A stretch of DNA of 27,246 bases from CAYQPF01 sp964419225 (lineage in GTDB: Bacteria; Cloacimonadota; Cloacimonadia; Cloacimonadales; CAYQPF01), in the NCBI GenBank assembly GCA_964419225.1, contig CAYQPF010000061.1:1-27246 (forward strand), written 5' to 3'. The notes beneath the pieces are model-generated. The model was not told the DNA's origin and made no database searches. It saw only the letters and a program-made list of their open reading frames with translations. Both the position numbers and the translations under genes were made by a program. Of this stretch, positions 17,301 to 24,279 are shown piece by piece (position 1 is the first letter of the stretch; each line of letters opens with the position of its first letter).

Positions 17301-17916
17301 TAATTAGTTCGGGAGTAGAACATTTTATTTTTTTTTCTTTATCATCTTTGCTTTCATATTTCCTTCCCCAGAAAATAATTCTACCAAGTTTTGCATGACT
17401 CTTTAAATAATTATTCAAAGAAGGTTTCTGGTATGATGAAGATGCTTCATCATACCATTTAGTAGAATTCTCAATCTTCGGAATGTTTGCGACTGAAATA
17501 TAACAAAATGTTACCTGAAAATTATACTGTTTTATTGATTCTTTAAAATAATCAAGAAGGTAATTTTCTTTATCAATTTTAGTTTTAAAGCTATCACAAT
17601 TCGAATTTTTGCAATTTTGCTCTTCTCTTGAATAATATTTGATTTTTGATAATTCTAAAAGGTCGGAGGTTTTTGGGTAAATTTCATATTCATCAAGCTG
17701 AATTACAAAATTATGAAAGGAAGAATTAAATAATTCAATGAACTGCTTTTCTGTGGAAATTTCTAAAAAATTCACACGATGATTCAATAAATAGATTTTT
17801 TTTTCTATGAAATCAGATTTTAATTTTTCATATAGATCAGAACCCTGACTTGATAAGTCTAAATCGACTAAAAAAATATTTAAATTTTTATTTTTTTTTA
17901 TTAAATTTCCTAACAT
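14356..17916 (-). CDS. Soluble multi-sensor histidine kinase (PAS, GAF-like domains, HATPase)
   Basis: A 1186-residue sensor kinase. Counting from the ATG at 17916: 1-230 an unrecognised domain (NIFLVDLDLSSQG...TFCYISVANIPK...GRIIFWGRKYE), ~236-350 PAS (ILHSIDYGISLIDCNGYIIWAN, GKRCLDIV), then three GAF-like segments at ~375-520, ~530-730 and ~745-915 (for example CRCILIPLVFQKKQIGIIIIDN, LLFCPLICDNAIIGCIRF), a phosphoacceptor candidate H928 (ISTHEFDSLSSGL), and a HATPase_c domain with N-box YNILENAVKY (1074-1083), G1 VSNTGIP and G2 GKGLGLST (1138-1145). No transmembrane helices are evident, so the signal is probably cytoplasmic. An upstream TTG at 17970 would add 18 residues but falls in a -35 box, while 17916 has GGAGG seven bases away; 17916 is chosen. 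The gene is markedly more A/T rich than those beyond 18.3 kb. Confidence 0.85.
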   Translation of the reverse strand: MLGNLIKKNKNLNIFLVDLDLSSQGSDLYEKLKSDFIEKKIYLLNHRVNFLEISTEKQFIELFNSSFHNFVIQLDEYEIYPKTSDLLELSKIKYYSREEQNCKNSNCDSFKTKIDKENYLLDYFKESIKQYNFQVTFCYISVANIPKIENSTKWYDEASSSYQKPSLNNYLKSHAKLGRIIFWGRKYESKDDKEKKIKCSTPELITDLQAILTAYILSVVYDIYSVFDNSNNSNWADKILHSIDYGISLIDCNGYIIWANKRRKTFHKNNIIGKRCLDIVNCNVNNNQSFVHCIDKWDSSKKYNTNRLDDLKVEDYKGRSYYVSVVNSAFLDNNLRDKRENKHLCIVKVVRKTYDKSIIDIHRHDLTTANSYDSFLQQCKETFKDLSYSNFQFFEAGIDVTQDSVFDTDFNILIKKELGDPLSNSSIVIPYKQINKINEIDRDFYKRVTVLDHSEFSEKWFNIKKDCRCILIPLVFQKKQIGIIIIDNDDNLTIDGVERHLPEVHASYTSFSAFLSAAIFGIQEREVSKRLLELGHLCDVTVGAKNIITTLLKQVCSDLQCISASVFQFSPNKLEKQIERKEIAFSRDIPSPKKSAEESYSLGDNITGFYVNRCKINFNNITLLPLLNIVNLSNSTEFIRISKVWDNMPENERIKINQVYLDQELEYCIQKELIKSKNTDIQLLFCPLICDNAIIGCIRFLNYGEKPFSKMDMQVVKAISSHIAIIINDAWKSDENDVAIWDIVKILNKNYSSENLISQICKNIQNKAQCDFVAIHKIDTFNNRLNPYFSASTSDSITLTHEKLPTIELHTAKFNLIIDSFKKNTIDNDLLFLEHNQYCLEEIFGYIDDTLKGVSYPKYDPLNNTILLFIFSREEIKIGSFIAFIDKNHIVSEEDKRFIKILLSFLRIALINSYEIDEKQASIRISTHEFDSLSSGLEALVSNMKEHINKYDIVKAKLNSEKLTNYGENKRFSLLNQLKDFGYENGIVVKDNFPEQLLSLSIFADSFKFQVDRTFTNDLDQPGKLRIKDSMTRICGLLSVLAQKKGVSIIVNCPDNLNNLEYNTYKKVFEICLYNILENAVKYSFEKTKILFSADMDSSFQNIIFAVSNTGIPIEENQTELIFKSGWRSLAAQKFVIGKGLGLSTVKQYLDKYYSGNISLTKLGNLTEFQIKIPLNKMEVKIENKI

Positions 17917-17923
17917 AATAAGA

Positions 17924-17970
17924 CCTCCGAGATTATTAATAAATAGAAAAAGTATTAACAGATTTGTCAA
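17924..17970 (-). promoter_or_regulatory. Promoter and ribosome site of the histidine kinase gene
   Basis: On the minus strand TTGACA (17970-17965) is followed after 17 bp by TCTATT (17947-17942), then GGAGG (17928-17924) seven bases before the ATG at 17916. The boxes fit a housekeeping promoter with a short leader. They also argue against translation starting at 17970. Confidence 0.5.
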
Positions 17971-18331
17971 TATTTTTTTTATGTTTTAAATTTTAATAAA
18001 TATGTTGAAAATATACTTAAACAATACTGAATATTACGATCTAATAAACATGAGTTCCGTTTTAACTGGGATACTTTCTTGGCAGTCTGCATCAACCCAG
18101 TAAACTATCTGAGTAAGAAACAATTTGTTGGGGGATGACTTAACAAAAAATGAACGGTAATTTTCCATCTGGGTATGATTATTTTGGAGCTATTATTCAT
18201 TCAGAATAGGCAAACAAGTCAAATTGCAACCATATGTTGTTCACTTTCTGATTAAAGTATGAAAAGAATCTATAAATGTTTATTGCGATGATTAATTACT
18301 TAGTCAATAGCTAAAAAAATAATTATGATCA
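17971..18331. other. Non-coding stretch between kinase and the ArdC operon end
   Basis: About 360 bp with no convincing open frame or RNA gene on either strand. It separates two transcription units on the same strand: the kinase promoter lies at its left edge and a terminator of the unit to the right lies at its right edge. It probably marks the border of the AT-rich cyclase/kinase island. Confidence 0.5.
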
Positions 18332-18356
18332 GGATGGCAGGGAACCCCTGCCATCC
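18332..18356 (-). terminator. GC-rich hairpin terminating the ArdC operon
   Basis: A perfect 11-bp stem, GGATGGCAGGG (18332-18342) with CCCTGCCATCC (18346-18356), and a 3-nt loop. On the minus strand it starts eight bases after the stop of the last operon gene (18365) and is followed by a U-rich stretch ending in seven U (18319-18313). The U-run is about 12 bases from the stem, a little further than usual. Confidence 0.7.
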
Positions 18357-18364
18357 CATGATTG

Positions 18365-18682
18365 CTACCAGTCCTCCGGTAGCATTAGTGTGCTTAAGTA
18401 ATAATCACCATAGTCATCTATTTTAAACCAGATTTTAGGTGTGTTCTCAGGAACATCAATGACTTCAATTATTCTCTCTTCTTCAAGTTCATTTGTTTGA
18501 TAATGATAACCAGAAATCCGAATGTTCATCATGTCTTTTTGCTCTTCAATTGGTTCAATTACAAACATATCATAAGGCTCGTGAGTAAAGACAGCAAGCA
18601 GTTTAAGAGTTAAGAAAGCTTTGAATTCTGGTGTTATCTGAGAGTTCAGGTTGGACGTTATTACCATTTGAATAGGTTTCAT
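18365..18682 (-). CDS. Small hypothetical protein at the end of the ArdC operon
   Basis: A 105-residue acidic protein (start MKPIQMVITSNLNSQITPEF, end IWFKIDDYGDYYLSTLMLPEDW). It alternates predicted strands and helices and has no signal peptide, membrane helix or cysteine. The ribosome site AAGGAGG is excellent, and the start overlaps the ardC stop by four bases, so translation is coupled. It precedes a strong terminator and is therefore the last gene of the unit. The family is not recognised; being tied to ardC, a small accessory of antirestriction or transfer is possible but unproven. Confidence 0.75.
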   Translation of the reverse strand: MKPIQMVITSNLNSQITPEFKAFLTLKLLAVFTHEPYDMFVIEPIEEQKDMMNIRISGYHYQTNELEEERIIEVIDVPENTPKIWFKIDDYGDYYLSTLMLPEDW

Positions 18683-19521
18683 GCTGCCTCCTTCACGTTG
18701 CTGATAAAATCAACAGCTCTCTGTGCTGCACCTGATGCTTTGAATATCAGAGATTTATCACTCTTCAGGACTTTAAGCCAACTATTAATATAAGCCAGCG
18801 TATTCTCTTCTATCTTAACCTGAATATCACCCCTGCAACAGAGCATGAAGGCTCCAATCTCAGCTATGAGTTCCTCTTGGGAGTAGCTTTCAGAGCCGTA
18901 TCCCTGATGCATTAGAATGGATTTTCTGGCTAGCCTGGACTCATGTCCTGTGCTGTGGATCAACTCATGGAATAAGGTACAGAAGTAATCTTCTCCAGAG
19001 TCAAAGTTTTTAATAGCTGGAAGCATAATTATGTCTTTTGCCTTATTGTATCTTGGTTGCGAGAAATCGAACATGATTACCGGAGGATTAGGCATATTCT
19101 CAACAATATCCGAGCAGGGCTTTAGATTGCTCTCATCTTCAGGAATATCAATAATGCCCTGCTCATCATTCTTTTCTTTCAGAGATGTCTGCTCTATATT
19201 CCAGACCAGATAATATCTGAGGAAGAATTTCTTCCTGATCTCTTCATCCTCTGTTTCTTCTTTTATGGTGGTGCAGTAGGAAATGATATGTCCATGCTCT
19301 CCACTGTTAACTTTGCCTCCCAGCGAACTCACCTGCTTAAAAGTGAGATAGTAAGGTGAACCATAACTGTTTCCGGAGAGTAGCAGAAGATTAATACCAC
19401 GATAAGGCTTTCTGGTAAGATAGTTCTGAGGTAAGCCCAATTTCCAGGTAGGCTTCCAGGGTATTACCCCCTCCTCCAGCTTCTTAATGATGTTGTTGGC
19501 TATGATCTCATATGCTGTCAT
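18679..19521 (-). CDS. ardC: ArdC-like antirestriction protein (ssDNA-binding domain plus zincin metalloprotease domain)
   Basis: A 280-residue protein of the ArdC/DUF1738 family carried by conjugative plasmids and phages, which protects incoming DNA from restriction. Seen: N-terminal ssDNA-binding part (YEIIANNIIKKLEEGVIPWKPTW, YRGINLLLL, PYYLTFKQVSSLGGKVNSGEHG, 4-76), an acidic linker (~115-140), and a C-terminal zincin with FHELIHSTGHESRL (H185, E186, H189, with H193 as a further candidate) and the downstream SQEELIAEIGAF acidic helix (214-224). Length and motifs are complete. GGAGG lies just upstream, and it overlaps both neighbours by four bases (ATGA) in the GHKL-ardC-small protein unit. 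Confidence 0.92.
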   Translation of the reverse strand: MTAYEIIANNIIKKLEEGVIPWKPTWKLGLPQNYLTRKPYRGINLLLLSGNSYGSPYYLTFKQVSSLGGKVNSGEHGHIISYCTTIKEETEDEEIRKKFFLRYYLVWNIEQTSLKEKNDEQGIIDIPEDESNLKPCSDIVENMPNPPVIMFDFSQPRYNKAKDIIMLPAIKNFDSGEDYFCTLFHELIHSTGHESRLARKSILMHQGYGSESYSQEELIAEIGAFMLCCRGDIQVKIEENTLAYINSWLKVLKSDKSLIFKASGAAQRAVDFISNVKEAA

Positions 19522-21134
19522 AAGTCCTCCAGAATATATTCCCTGCTGGAGTAATCATTATAGTTCGCTACCAGCTTATTTTCTTGAAAGACCAGACTGT
19601 TTAGCATCCTGGCATTACTCAGGAAATTGAAGCGGTCAAAGCTGATGATGTTGAATCTTGCTTCGTACTCATCAATAAAATCATTCCTTGCCAAATCGAT
19701 TTGTGTGTCCACAGAATCATAGCTCTCGTCACTGCCGATGATATCCTGATAACTTTCCATGAAAGTATCGTAAATTTCCTTGTGATTCTCTGCATAAACA
19801 AAGAAGTTATTATAGTCATCACACATAAGAGCCTTATCGATGCTACATGTGAATGGGACATCATCATCATACTCTAAAGTCAATTCCAGTGGTTTAAGAT
19901 TGATTCTTTCTCTTAATGGCTCAGCTTCACACGAAAGTCTTGTTATTTCCTTCAGTCCCATACTTCTTGCCATGTCTCTGTAAGCATCTGCTATTATCAC
20001 GATAGTAACAGGCAGATCAGCAGCCAGACGGTATTTATTATTAACCCTGAGTGCAAACTTGGTAAATTGATAACTCCTTTCTACAAGATCAGATTTATTC
20101 ATGATTACATCGAGGACAGTATCACTGATATCTAAAGCATTCATATTCACCGGAAGATACGGCATTTTGTCTTTATCCTCATCTGATGCTACCTGATAGA
20201 ATGTCTTGAGCAGATTGATGTTATGATATTCCTTCGTCAATTCATTCCACGGTTTGGATAGGAAGTATTCCAGCAGGAATTCGCTTATCTTCTCTTTTAC
20301 AAACTTACTGAACTCATAATACTTAGCATCCTCGATAAGGGATGTTCTGTCTGGGTATTTGGGAGTCAATGGAGTTCCATTATGTACATCATAATAGAGC
20401 TTAATGCTGCTTCCAAGTAAGCACTTGATATCGGGATTAATGAATTGACCAAACCAGTTGATGAATTTGCTGTTTTGGATGTATGAGTACTGTTTATCAA
20501 TGGAGAGAAATAGATCATTCCCCTTGAACTGATAAATTCTGTAAAGTTGGCATTGCTGTGTTGCCAGGTGTTTTTCAAGATTGATGGTACGTTGCTTGAT
20601 GGGTCTGTTATTAATAATAAGACTTGTTCTGAAGCCGGAATAGTCACTTACACTAGGACTCTTGTATTCATGGGAGGGTTCTTTCATCTCGGCAATTATC
20701 TCTGTTCCAGGATAAGTCTTATCTGGCATTTTATTTTTTGTGATGAGATTCATCCTGTATTCAGAGTCGTTAAGAAACTTATCACAGACAATTTTGACAT
20801 TGCCACAAAGAGATTTAATTCTGACAGTTTTGGCATTGGCGATAAGTTGCAGGAATCCCATCCCCGCAGGTTCCTGATCATACACTTTCTCATCCCAATC
20901 AGAATAAGCGATTCCAAGCAGAGCCTTGAGATCAGTAATTCCATTGCCATTATCTTTGATGGTCAGGGTGTAATTCTTCTCGGGACAAAGACTGTTATCT
21001 TCTGATGTCGTTACTCTTACTTTTGTAGCATTGGCTCTGACAGCATTCTGGATTAATTCGCCCAAGAGATTCTGCTTAAGCGTGAAAAATCGATCTATGA
21101 TCTGGTATAATTTATTTTCATTTACGATTTGCAT
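19518..21134 (-). CDS. GHKL-superfamily ATPase (Hsp90/MutL-like ATP-binding protein)
   Basis: A 538-residue protein with the Bergerat ATP-binding fold at its N-terminus: LLGELIQNAVRANATKV (E26 and N30), IKDNGNGITD (D61, G63), and EPAGMGFLQLIANA (88-101, Gly-rich lid). The ~400 residues that follow resemble no named family I can place, with a patch DTQIDLARNDFIDEYEARFN near the end. The ATG at 21134 has GGAGG four bases upstream; a longer reading from a GTG at 21296 would run through a hairpin and another small frame and is rejected. No phosphoacceptor His is seen, so it is not a sensor kinase. It is coupled to ardC. Role inferred: an ATPase of plasmid or phage DNA processing, or a chaperone-like factor. 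Confidence 0.82.
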   Translation of the reverse strand: MQIVNENKLYQIIDRFFTLKQNLLGELIQNAVRANATKVRVTTSEDNSLCPEKNYTLTIKDNGNGITDLKALLGIAYSDWDEKVYDQEPAGMGFLQLIANAKTVRIKSLCGNVKIVCDKFLNDSEYRMNLITKNKMPDKTYPGTEIIAEMKEPSHEYKSPSVSDYSGFRTSLIINNRPIKQRTINLEKHLATQQCQLYRIYQFKGNDLFLSIDKQYSYIQNSKFINWFGQFINPDIKCLLGSSIKLYYDVHNGTPLTPKYPDRTSLIEDAKYYEFSKFVKEKISEFLLEYFLSKPWNELTKEYHNINLLKTFYQVASDEDKDKMPYLPVNMNALDISDTVLDVIMNKSDLVERSYQFTKFALRVNNKYRLAADLPVTIVIIADAYRDMARSMGLKEITRLSCEAEPLRERINLKPLELTLEYDDDVPFTCSIDKALMCDDYNNFFVYAENHKEIYDTFMESYQDIIGSDESYDSVDTQIDLARNDFIDEYEARFNIISFDRFNFLSNARMLNSLVFQENKLVANYNDYSSREYILEDL

Positions 21135-21145
21135 GATTCCTCCAT

Positions 21146-21210
21146 AAAAAAAGAAGATGTCTAAGCATAGATGAACACTTTGGAATAGTTCATTATTATA
21201 CATAGACATC
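21146..21210 (-). terminator. Intrinsic terminator/attenuator hairpin between leader peptide and GHKL gene
   Basis: On the minus strand GATGTCTA (21210-21203) pairs with TAGACATC (21163-21156), and inside it ATGAAC (21193-21188) pairs with GTTCAT (21176-21171). The stem is followed by TTCTTTTTTT (seven T at 21152-21146) and, three bases later, the GHKL ribosome site. Either it ends a short transcript or it acts as an attenuator for GHKL-ardC. Confidence 0.6.
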
Positions 21211-21220
21211 CTCTGATAAG

Positions 21221-21289
21221 TTAGCTTTTGTGTTTGATTAGCACCTGAATGATATCTGCTGCTAAGAGCAGGATTCTTATTAATGACAT
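21221..21289 (-). CDS. 22-residue hydrophobic leader peptide or toxin-like peptide
   Basis: A 22-codon frame starts at an ATG at 21289 preceded by a near-perfect AAGGAGG (21302-21296) with six bases of spacing, and ends with TAA at 21221. The peptide begins MSLIRILLLAADIIQVL and ends KHKS; half of it is Leu/Ile/Val, forming one amphipathic or hydrophobic helix with a basic tail. The stop is ten bases before the hairpin at 21210-21156. Small size lowers certainty, but the ribosome site is one of the best in the window. It could be an attenuator leader peptide, or a membrane-active peptide similar in size and character to TisB/Ibs-type toxins. I do not recognise a homologue. Confidence 0.55.
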   Translation of the reverse strand: MSLIRILLLAADIIQVLIKHKS

Positions 21290-21487
21290 GATGCACCTCC
21301 TTAATATTGATGATTGATGGTAAGAAAGTCTGGATTATTTTTAATAATGACGTTTAATTGGGTATTAAGATAGTGGGCAGGATAGAATATGATTGCATGT
21401 GTCTGGAAACAAGGAAGAAACTATACAAACCCGCAGGCAAGTAGTAGGATGGTAGAGGGTAGTTAGTAGTTTACTGGGGAAGAGGAA

Positions 21488-22366
21488 CTAACTTGCTTCA
21501 GCTAATTTAGAACTAGGGAAGTTACAGAATTTACTGACAGGGCAGTATTCTTCGCATTTGCGTGAGCCACCTTGGCGTATTTCAAGCAGAACATTATCTT
21601 TGTCTTTAAGACCATCTCTATGAGTCTCTGCTTCTGCTTTATCATCGAATACTTTTAACGCTCTGCTGGCTCCAGGTTTAATAAGAGCATATTTGGCCGG
21701 TTCCTCCCATCTTTCATCACAACTGCAATTGGGAATTAATTGATCCGGTAAGTCCAGAGCATCTTCAATGTCCTTTAACTTCCTGCTGATGAAGTCCTCT
21801 GTCTCTTCCATAGACCATAATTGAAGATTAATTTCCTCAACCTGATTAGGGTATGAGTCAGAAACTTTCCTGTTTTTGTATCTTGATTTTTGCCAGTCAC
21901 GGAAGATAGCCAGGATTTTTAAACCCTTGACTTCAAATCCTGCTTTCTTGTAAAGGAAAGCGTATAAATTTAGTTGCTTAGTCCATTCATTAATTCTGGC
22001 TTCATTGTTAAATGATCTAACCGAAGTAAATTTGAAGTCATAAACATAGCCATCTTCCCATAGATCCACTCCACCAGAGATTACTTTATCGTTTATTGTG
22101 GCATTCAGTCTTTCCTCTGATAAATTTTCTTGTGTTGAACTTCTCTCCATTACTGTATGGATAGCAGATCCCATAAGTGACCATATTCTATCAGAAGCTT
22201 CCTCTTCTATAATATTTGCATATCTTCTTTCCAGAATAAATTGTTTAGTCCCTTTTAATAGTCCTGTCACAGAAGCAAAGCATTTTTCATTTTCACCACT
22301 ATACTTTGTTTGGGTTATGGCTCTGTAAATAGGCAAAGGAATGTTGTTATTGTTGGTAATTTTCAT
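21488..22366 (-). CDS. RecB/Cas4-like PD-(D/E)XK exonuclease with cysteine cluster
   Basis: A 292-residue nuclease, probably the exonuclease partner of the RecT/Bet annealase, which overlaps it by one base (TAATG). Seen: GSAIHTVME (H70, E74), GGVDLWEDGYVYDFKFTS with D101, D110 and K112 (the D-D-x-K core), and motif IV QLNLYAFLY (Q131, Y135). C-terminal CEEYCPVSKFC (C271, C275, C281) together with an early Cys29 resembles the iron-sulphur staple of Cas4/AddB nucleases, although the spacing C-x3-C is unusual; C214/C216 are also candidates. Ribosome site AAGGTGG. RecE-type function is inferred from pairing with RecT. Confidence 0.85.
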   Translation of the reverse strand: MKITNNNNIPLPIYRAITQTKYSGENEKCFASVTGLLKGTKQFILERRYANIIEEEASDRIWSLMGSAIHTVMERSSTQENLSEERLNATINDKVISGGVDLWEDGYVYDFKFTSVRSFNNEARINEWTKQLNLYAFLYKKAGFEVKGLKILAIFRDWQKSRYKNRKVSDSYPNQVEEINLQLWSMEETEDFISRKLKDIEDALDLPDQLIPNCSCDERWEEPAKYALIKPGASRALKVFDDKAEAETHRDGLKDKDNVLLEIRQGGSRKCEEYCPVSKFCNFPSSKLAEAS

Positions 22367-23412
22367 TATGCCACCTTGGATATAGTCAGTCCGTTAAGAA
22401 TGCTCTCTATGTTGGCAAAATCATTGCTCTTAGCACTCAGGATTGATTTGTAAATATCTGCCTTGATAGTGGTTTCCAAATTGATGCTATTGGAAATTTC
22501 ATAGAGTTTTTGCAATAACTCCACTTGCTTGAAGAGATATTTTTTCAAGCCTATTCCAGTATCAGAATCATTAATCTTGCTGATGATGGAATCTCGCTTC
22601 TTATCGGTCAGGAACTTATTCTGGAACAATTTTTCTGCCAGCTGACAGGTTCTTGTTTCTATATTAATACCTTCGTTAGGTTGTACCGGTTCGGGTTCCT
22701 GGGTTGGTATTATGGGTGTATTATCCTGAACAGGCAGTTCTTCTGTCTTAGCAGGAATCTCACTTGCAGGTGCTTCAATTTCAGGCATCTCCTGACCTTC
22801 TACTACAGGTGCGTCTATGATATCCTTAAAGGTTGAAGTCTCATCCTGAGTATAGGGAAGACCAGCCAGTTCCTCTGTAAAGCAGATACGAAATGCTTGA
22901 CTCGCTGCCGTTTTTCTTAACATAAACGTAGGTGACGAAGTCCAGATGGGTCCTTCACCACAAAATTCATTAACTGTAATAGAATGGACAAAAGGATAAC
23001 TCCAGTCTTTTCTATGTATCGTTACCACGGCTTTGAGAGTTGATTTATCACGATCTATGACCTTGGCAATGTAGTCCTTGTTGTTTTGGGTCCTTCGATA
23101 CTCATCCTTAAACACGATGTTTCCTTCAGTTTTCCATTTCCATCCATTCAAAAGTCCAGATCTGTTGGCACGATTTATATACACCTCGTATCCTGTGACG
23201 ATAGATAAATTTGTGGCTCCCCATTTATCCTTGTAGGTGATAGGGTAGATTTCCCTTTTAAATGGGTTAAGGGAATAAGATACGGCCAGCTCAATGAACA
23301 ATTTCTTCTGTGATTCGTTTAAAGATTTTGTCATTCCCATTGTATCAAGATATTCTATGGCTTTTTTCTCAAAGTCAAAAGGTATTTCATTAATTGCATT
23401 CATTTGTTTCAT
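22366..23412 (-). CDS. recT: RecT/Bet-family single-strand annealing protein
   Basis: Phage/plasmid recombinase that anneals complementary single strands. Seen: NPFKREIYPITYKDKWG, LSIVTGYEVYINRANRSGLLNGW, VVTIHRKDW, GPIWTSSPTFMLRKTAASQAFRICFTEELAGLPYTQDE, the Redbeta/RecT core ending in the conserved RK.A..QAFR...GLPYT.DE segment. A Pro/Glu-rich linker (PVVEGQEMPEIEAPAS...PTQEPEPVQPNEG) joins it to a helical C-terminal domain, as in other Bet proteins that bind partner SSB. The ATG at 23412 has AAGGAG five bases away and is preferred over one at 23460 (348 rather than 364 residues). It is followed directly by the PD-(D/E)XK nuclease. Confidence 0.92.
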   Translation of the reverse strand: MKQMNAINEIPFDFEKKAIEYLDTMGMTKSLNESQKKLFIELAVSYSLNPFKREIYPITYKDKWGATNLSIVTGYEVYINRANRSGLLNGWKWKTEGNIVFKDEYRRTQNNKDYIAKVIDRDKSTLKAVVTIHRKDWSYPFVHSITVNEFCGEGPIWTSSPTFMLRKTAASQAFRICFTEELAGLPYTQDETSTFKDIIDAPVVEGQEMPEIEAPASEIPAKTEELPVQDNTPIIPTQEPEPVQPNEGINIETRTCQLAEKLFQNKFLTDKKRDSIISKINDSDTGIGLKKYLFKQVELLQKLYEISNSINLETTIKADIYKSILSAKSNDFANIESILNGLTISKVA

Positions 23413-23516
23413 GATAGCTCCTTGGATATATTTTTTGGGGTTAATAAGGTTAAATTGCAATAGTGGATTTGGTGTATGTTAAAATTTGATTTAGAGGAAT
23501 GGAACAGATTTACATA

Positions 23517-24248
23517 TTATTGTTGTTTCCGGAATATGAGAAAGCAATGATTGGATGAATCAAGAAAGTCCTTTCTGACATTTTTCCATTTCCTGCACCA
23601 GATGGGTGAGGGGAATAGTTTATCTTCCAGAATTAATCTGATCTGTTCGGACAGGTGTATTTTTTCAGGAATTAGTTTTCTCAAGGACGTTTTCTCTATG
23701 ATATCCAGCAATTTGAAGATGAAAGAGAATCTGTTATAAGTACTATGTTCACCGAGTACAATCCATCTGTTTAGAGCCGGACTTTCTGCATAGGCTTTTT
23801 CAGGTTCCTGATCCTGGGCTGCCTCCACATAGCCGATAACGACATTATAGTGATTTTCCATGTGATAGATGATGACTGTATTTTCTGATTCCACCGTCTC
23901 TCTGATCTTGGTAAAGACAGTTTTATTGTTGGAGAAATCTTTGACGCTGCTTCTATCGATAAAAATATTACAGCTTCCTTGTACAGCATAGTGCTGAGTA
24001 AGTTTTTTAAACCACTCCATTACAGTTTTGTTACCTGGACCACCATAATTGCCGACTTCGCTTGCATCTTTGAAACCAAGTACTCTGGCAATGTCATCCT
24101 GAGTCTGAATTCCAACTTCCGCAGAATAGAGATAATTGAAGACAGCAGTCAGGGAAGTAACTGAGCAGGAACTCTCGTATTGGGGTCTTGAGATCATAGT
24201 CAGAAGACGGTTATTGATGAATCTTTTTCGCAGTGTATTTTGTGGCAT
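23517..24248 (-). CDS. Putative C39/papain-like cysteine-protease-fold protein
   Basis: A 243-residue protein of unknown family. Seen: QYESSCSVTSLTAVFNYLY (Cys28 at the start of a helix), ENHYNVVIGYVEA (His133) and NRWIVLGEHS (160-169), which together match the Cys...His...Asn/Asp order of C39-like peptidases and related folds. The middle (DDIARVLGF...GNYGGPGNKTVMEWFKKLTQHY) also fits such proteins, which often have the x-G-N-x-x-x-x-M/L element after the first helix. Ribosome site GGGAGG. It lies between a Cys-containing gene and recT, a place where phage/plasmid elements carry small accessory genes. Protease activity is inferred only. Confidence 0.6.
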   Translation of the reverse strand: MPQNTLRKRFINNRLLTMISRPQYESSCSVTSLTAVFNYLYSAEVGIQTQDDIARVLGFKDASEVGNYGGPGNKTVMEWFKKLTQHYAVQGSCNIFIDRSSVKDFSNNKTVFTKIRETVESENTVIIYHMENHYNVVIGYVEAAQDQEPEKAYAESPALNRWIVLGEHSTYNRFSFIFKLLDIIEKTSLRKLIPEKIHLSEQIRLILEDKLFPSPIWCRKWKNVRKDFLDSSNHCFLIFRKQQ

Positions 24249-24279
24249 ATATCCTCCCTTGTTATTTCATTTATGAGGT

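Noticed and set aside
17917..17970. 18-residue extension of the histidine kinase from a TTG start
   Set aside because: The TTG coincides with the -35 box TTGACA, and the ATG at 17916 has an ideal ribosome site.
20547..21005. 152-residue plus-strand open frame opposite the GHKL gene
   Set aside because: It is antisense to a well supported coding region, has no ribosome site and no family features; it is a shadow frame.
21135..21296. 54-residue N-terminal extension of the GHKL ATPase from a GTG start
   Set aside because: It runs through a terminator-type hairpin and over the leader frame, and the ATG at 21134 has its own GGAGG and begins right at the conserved domain.
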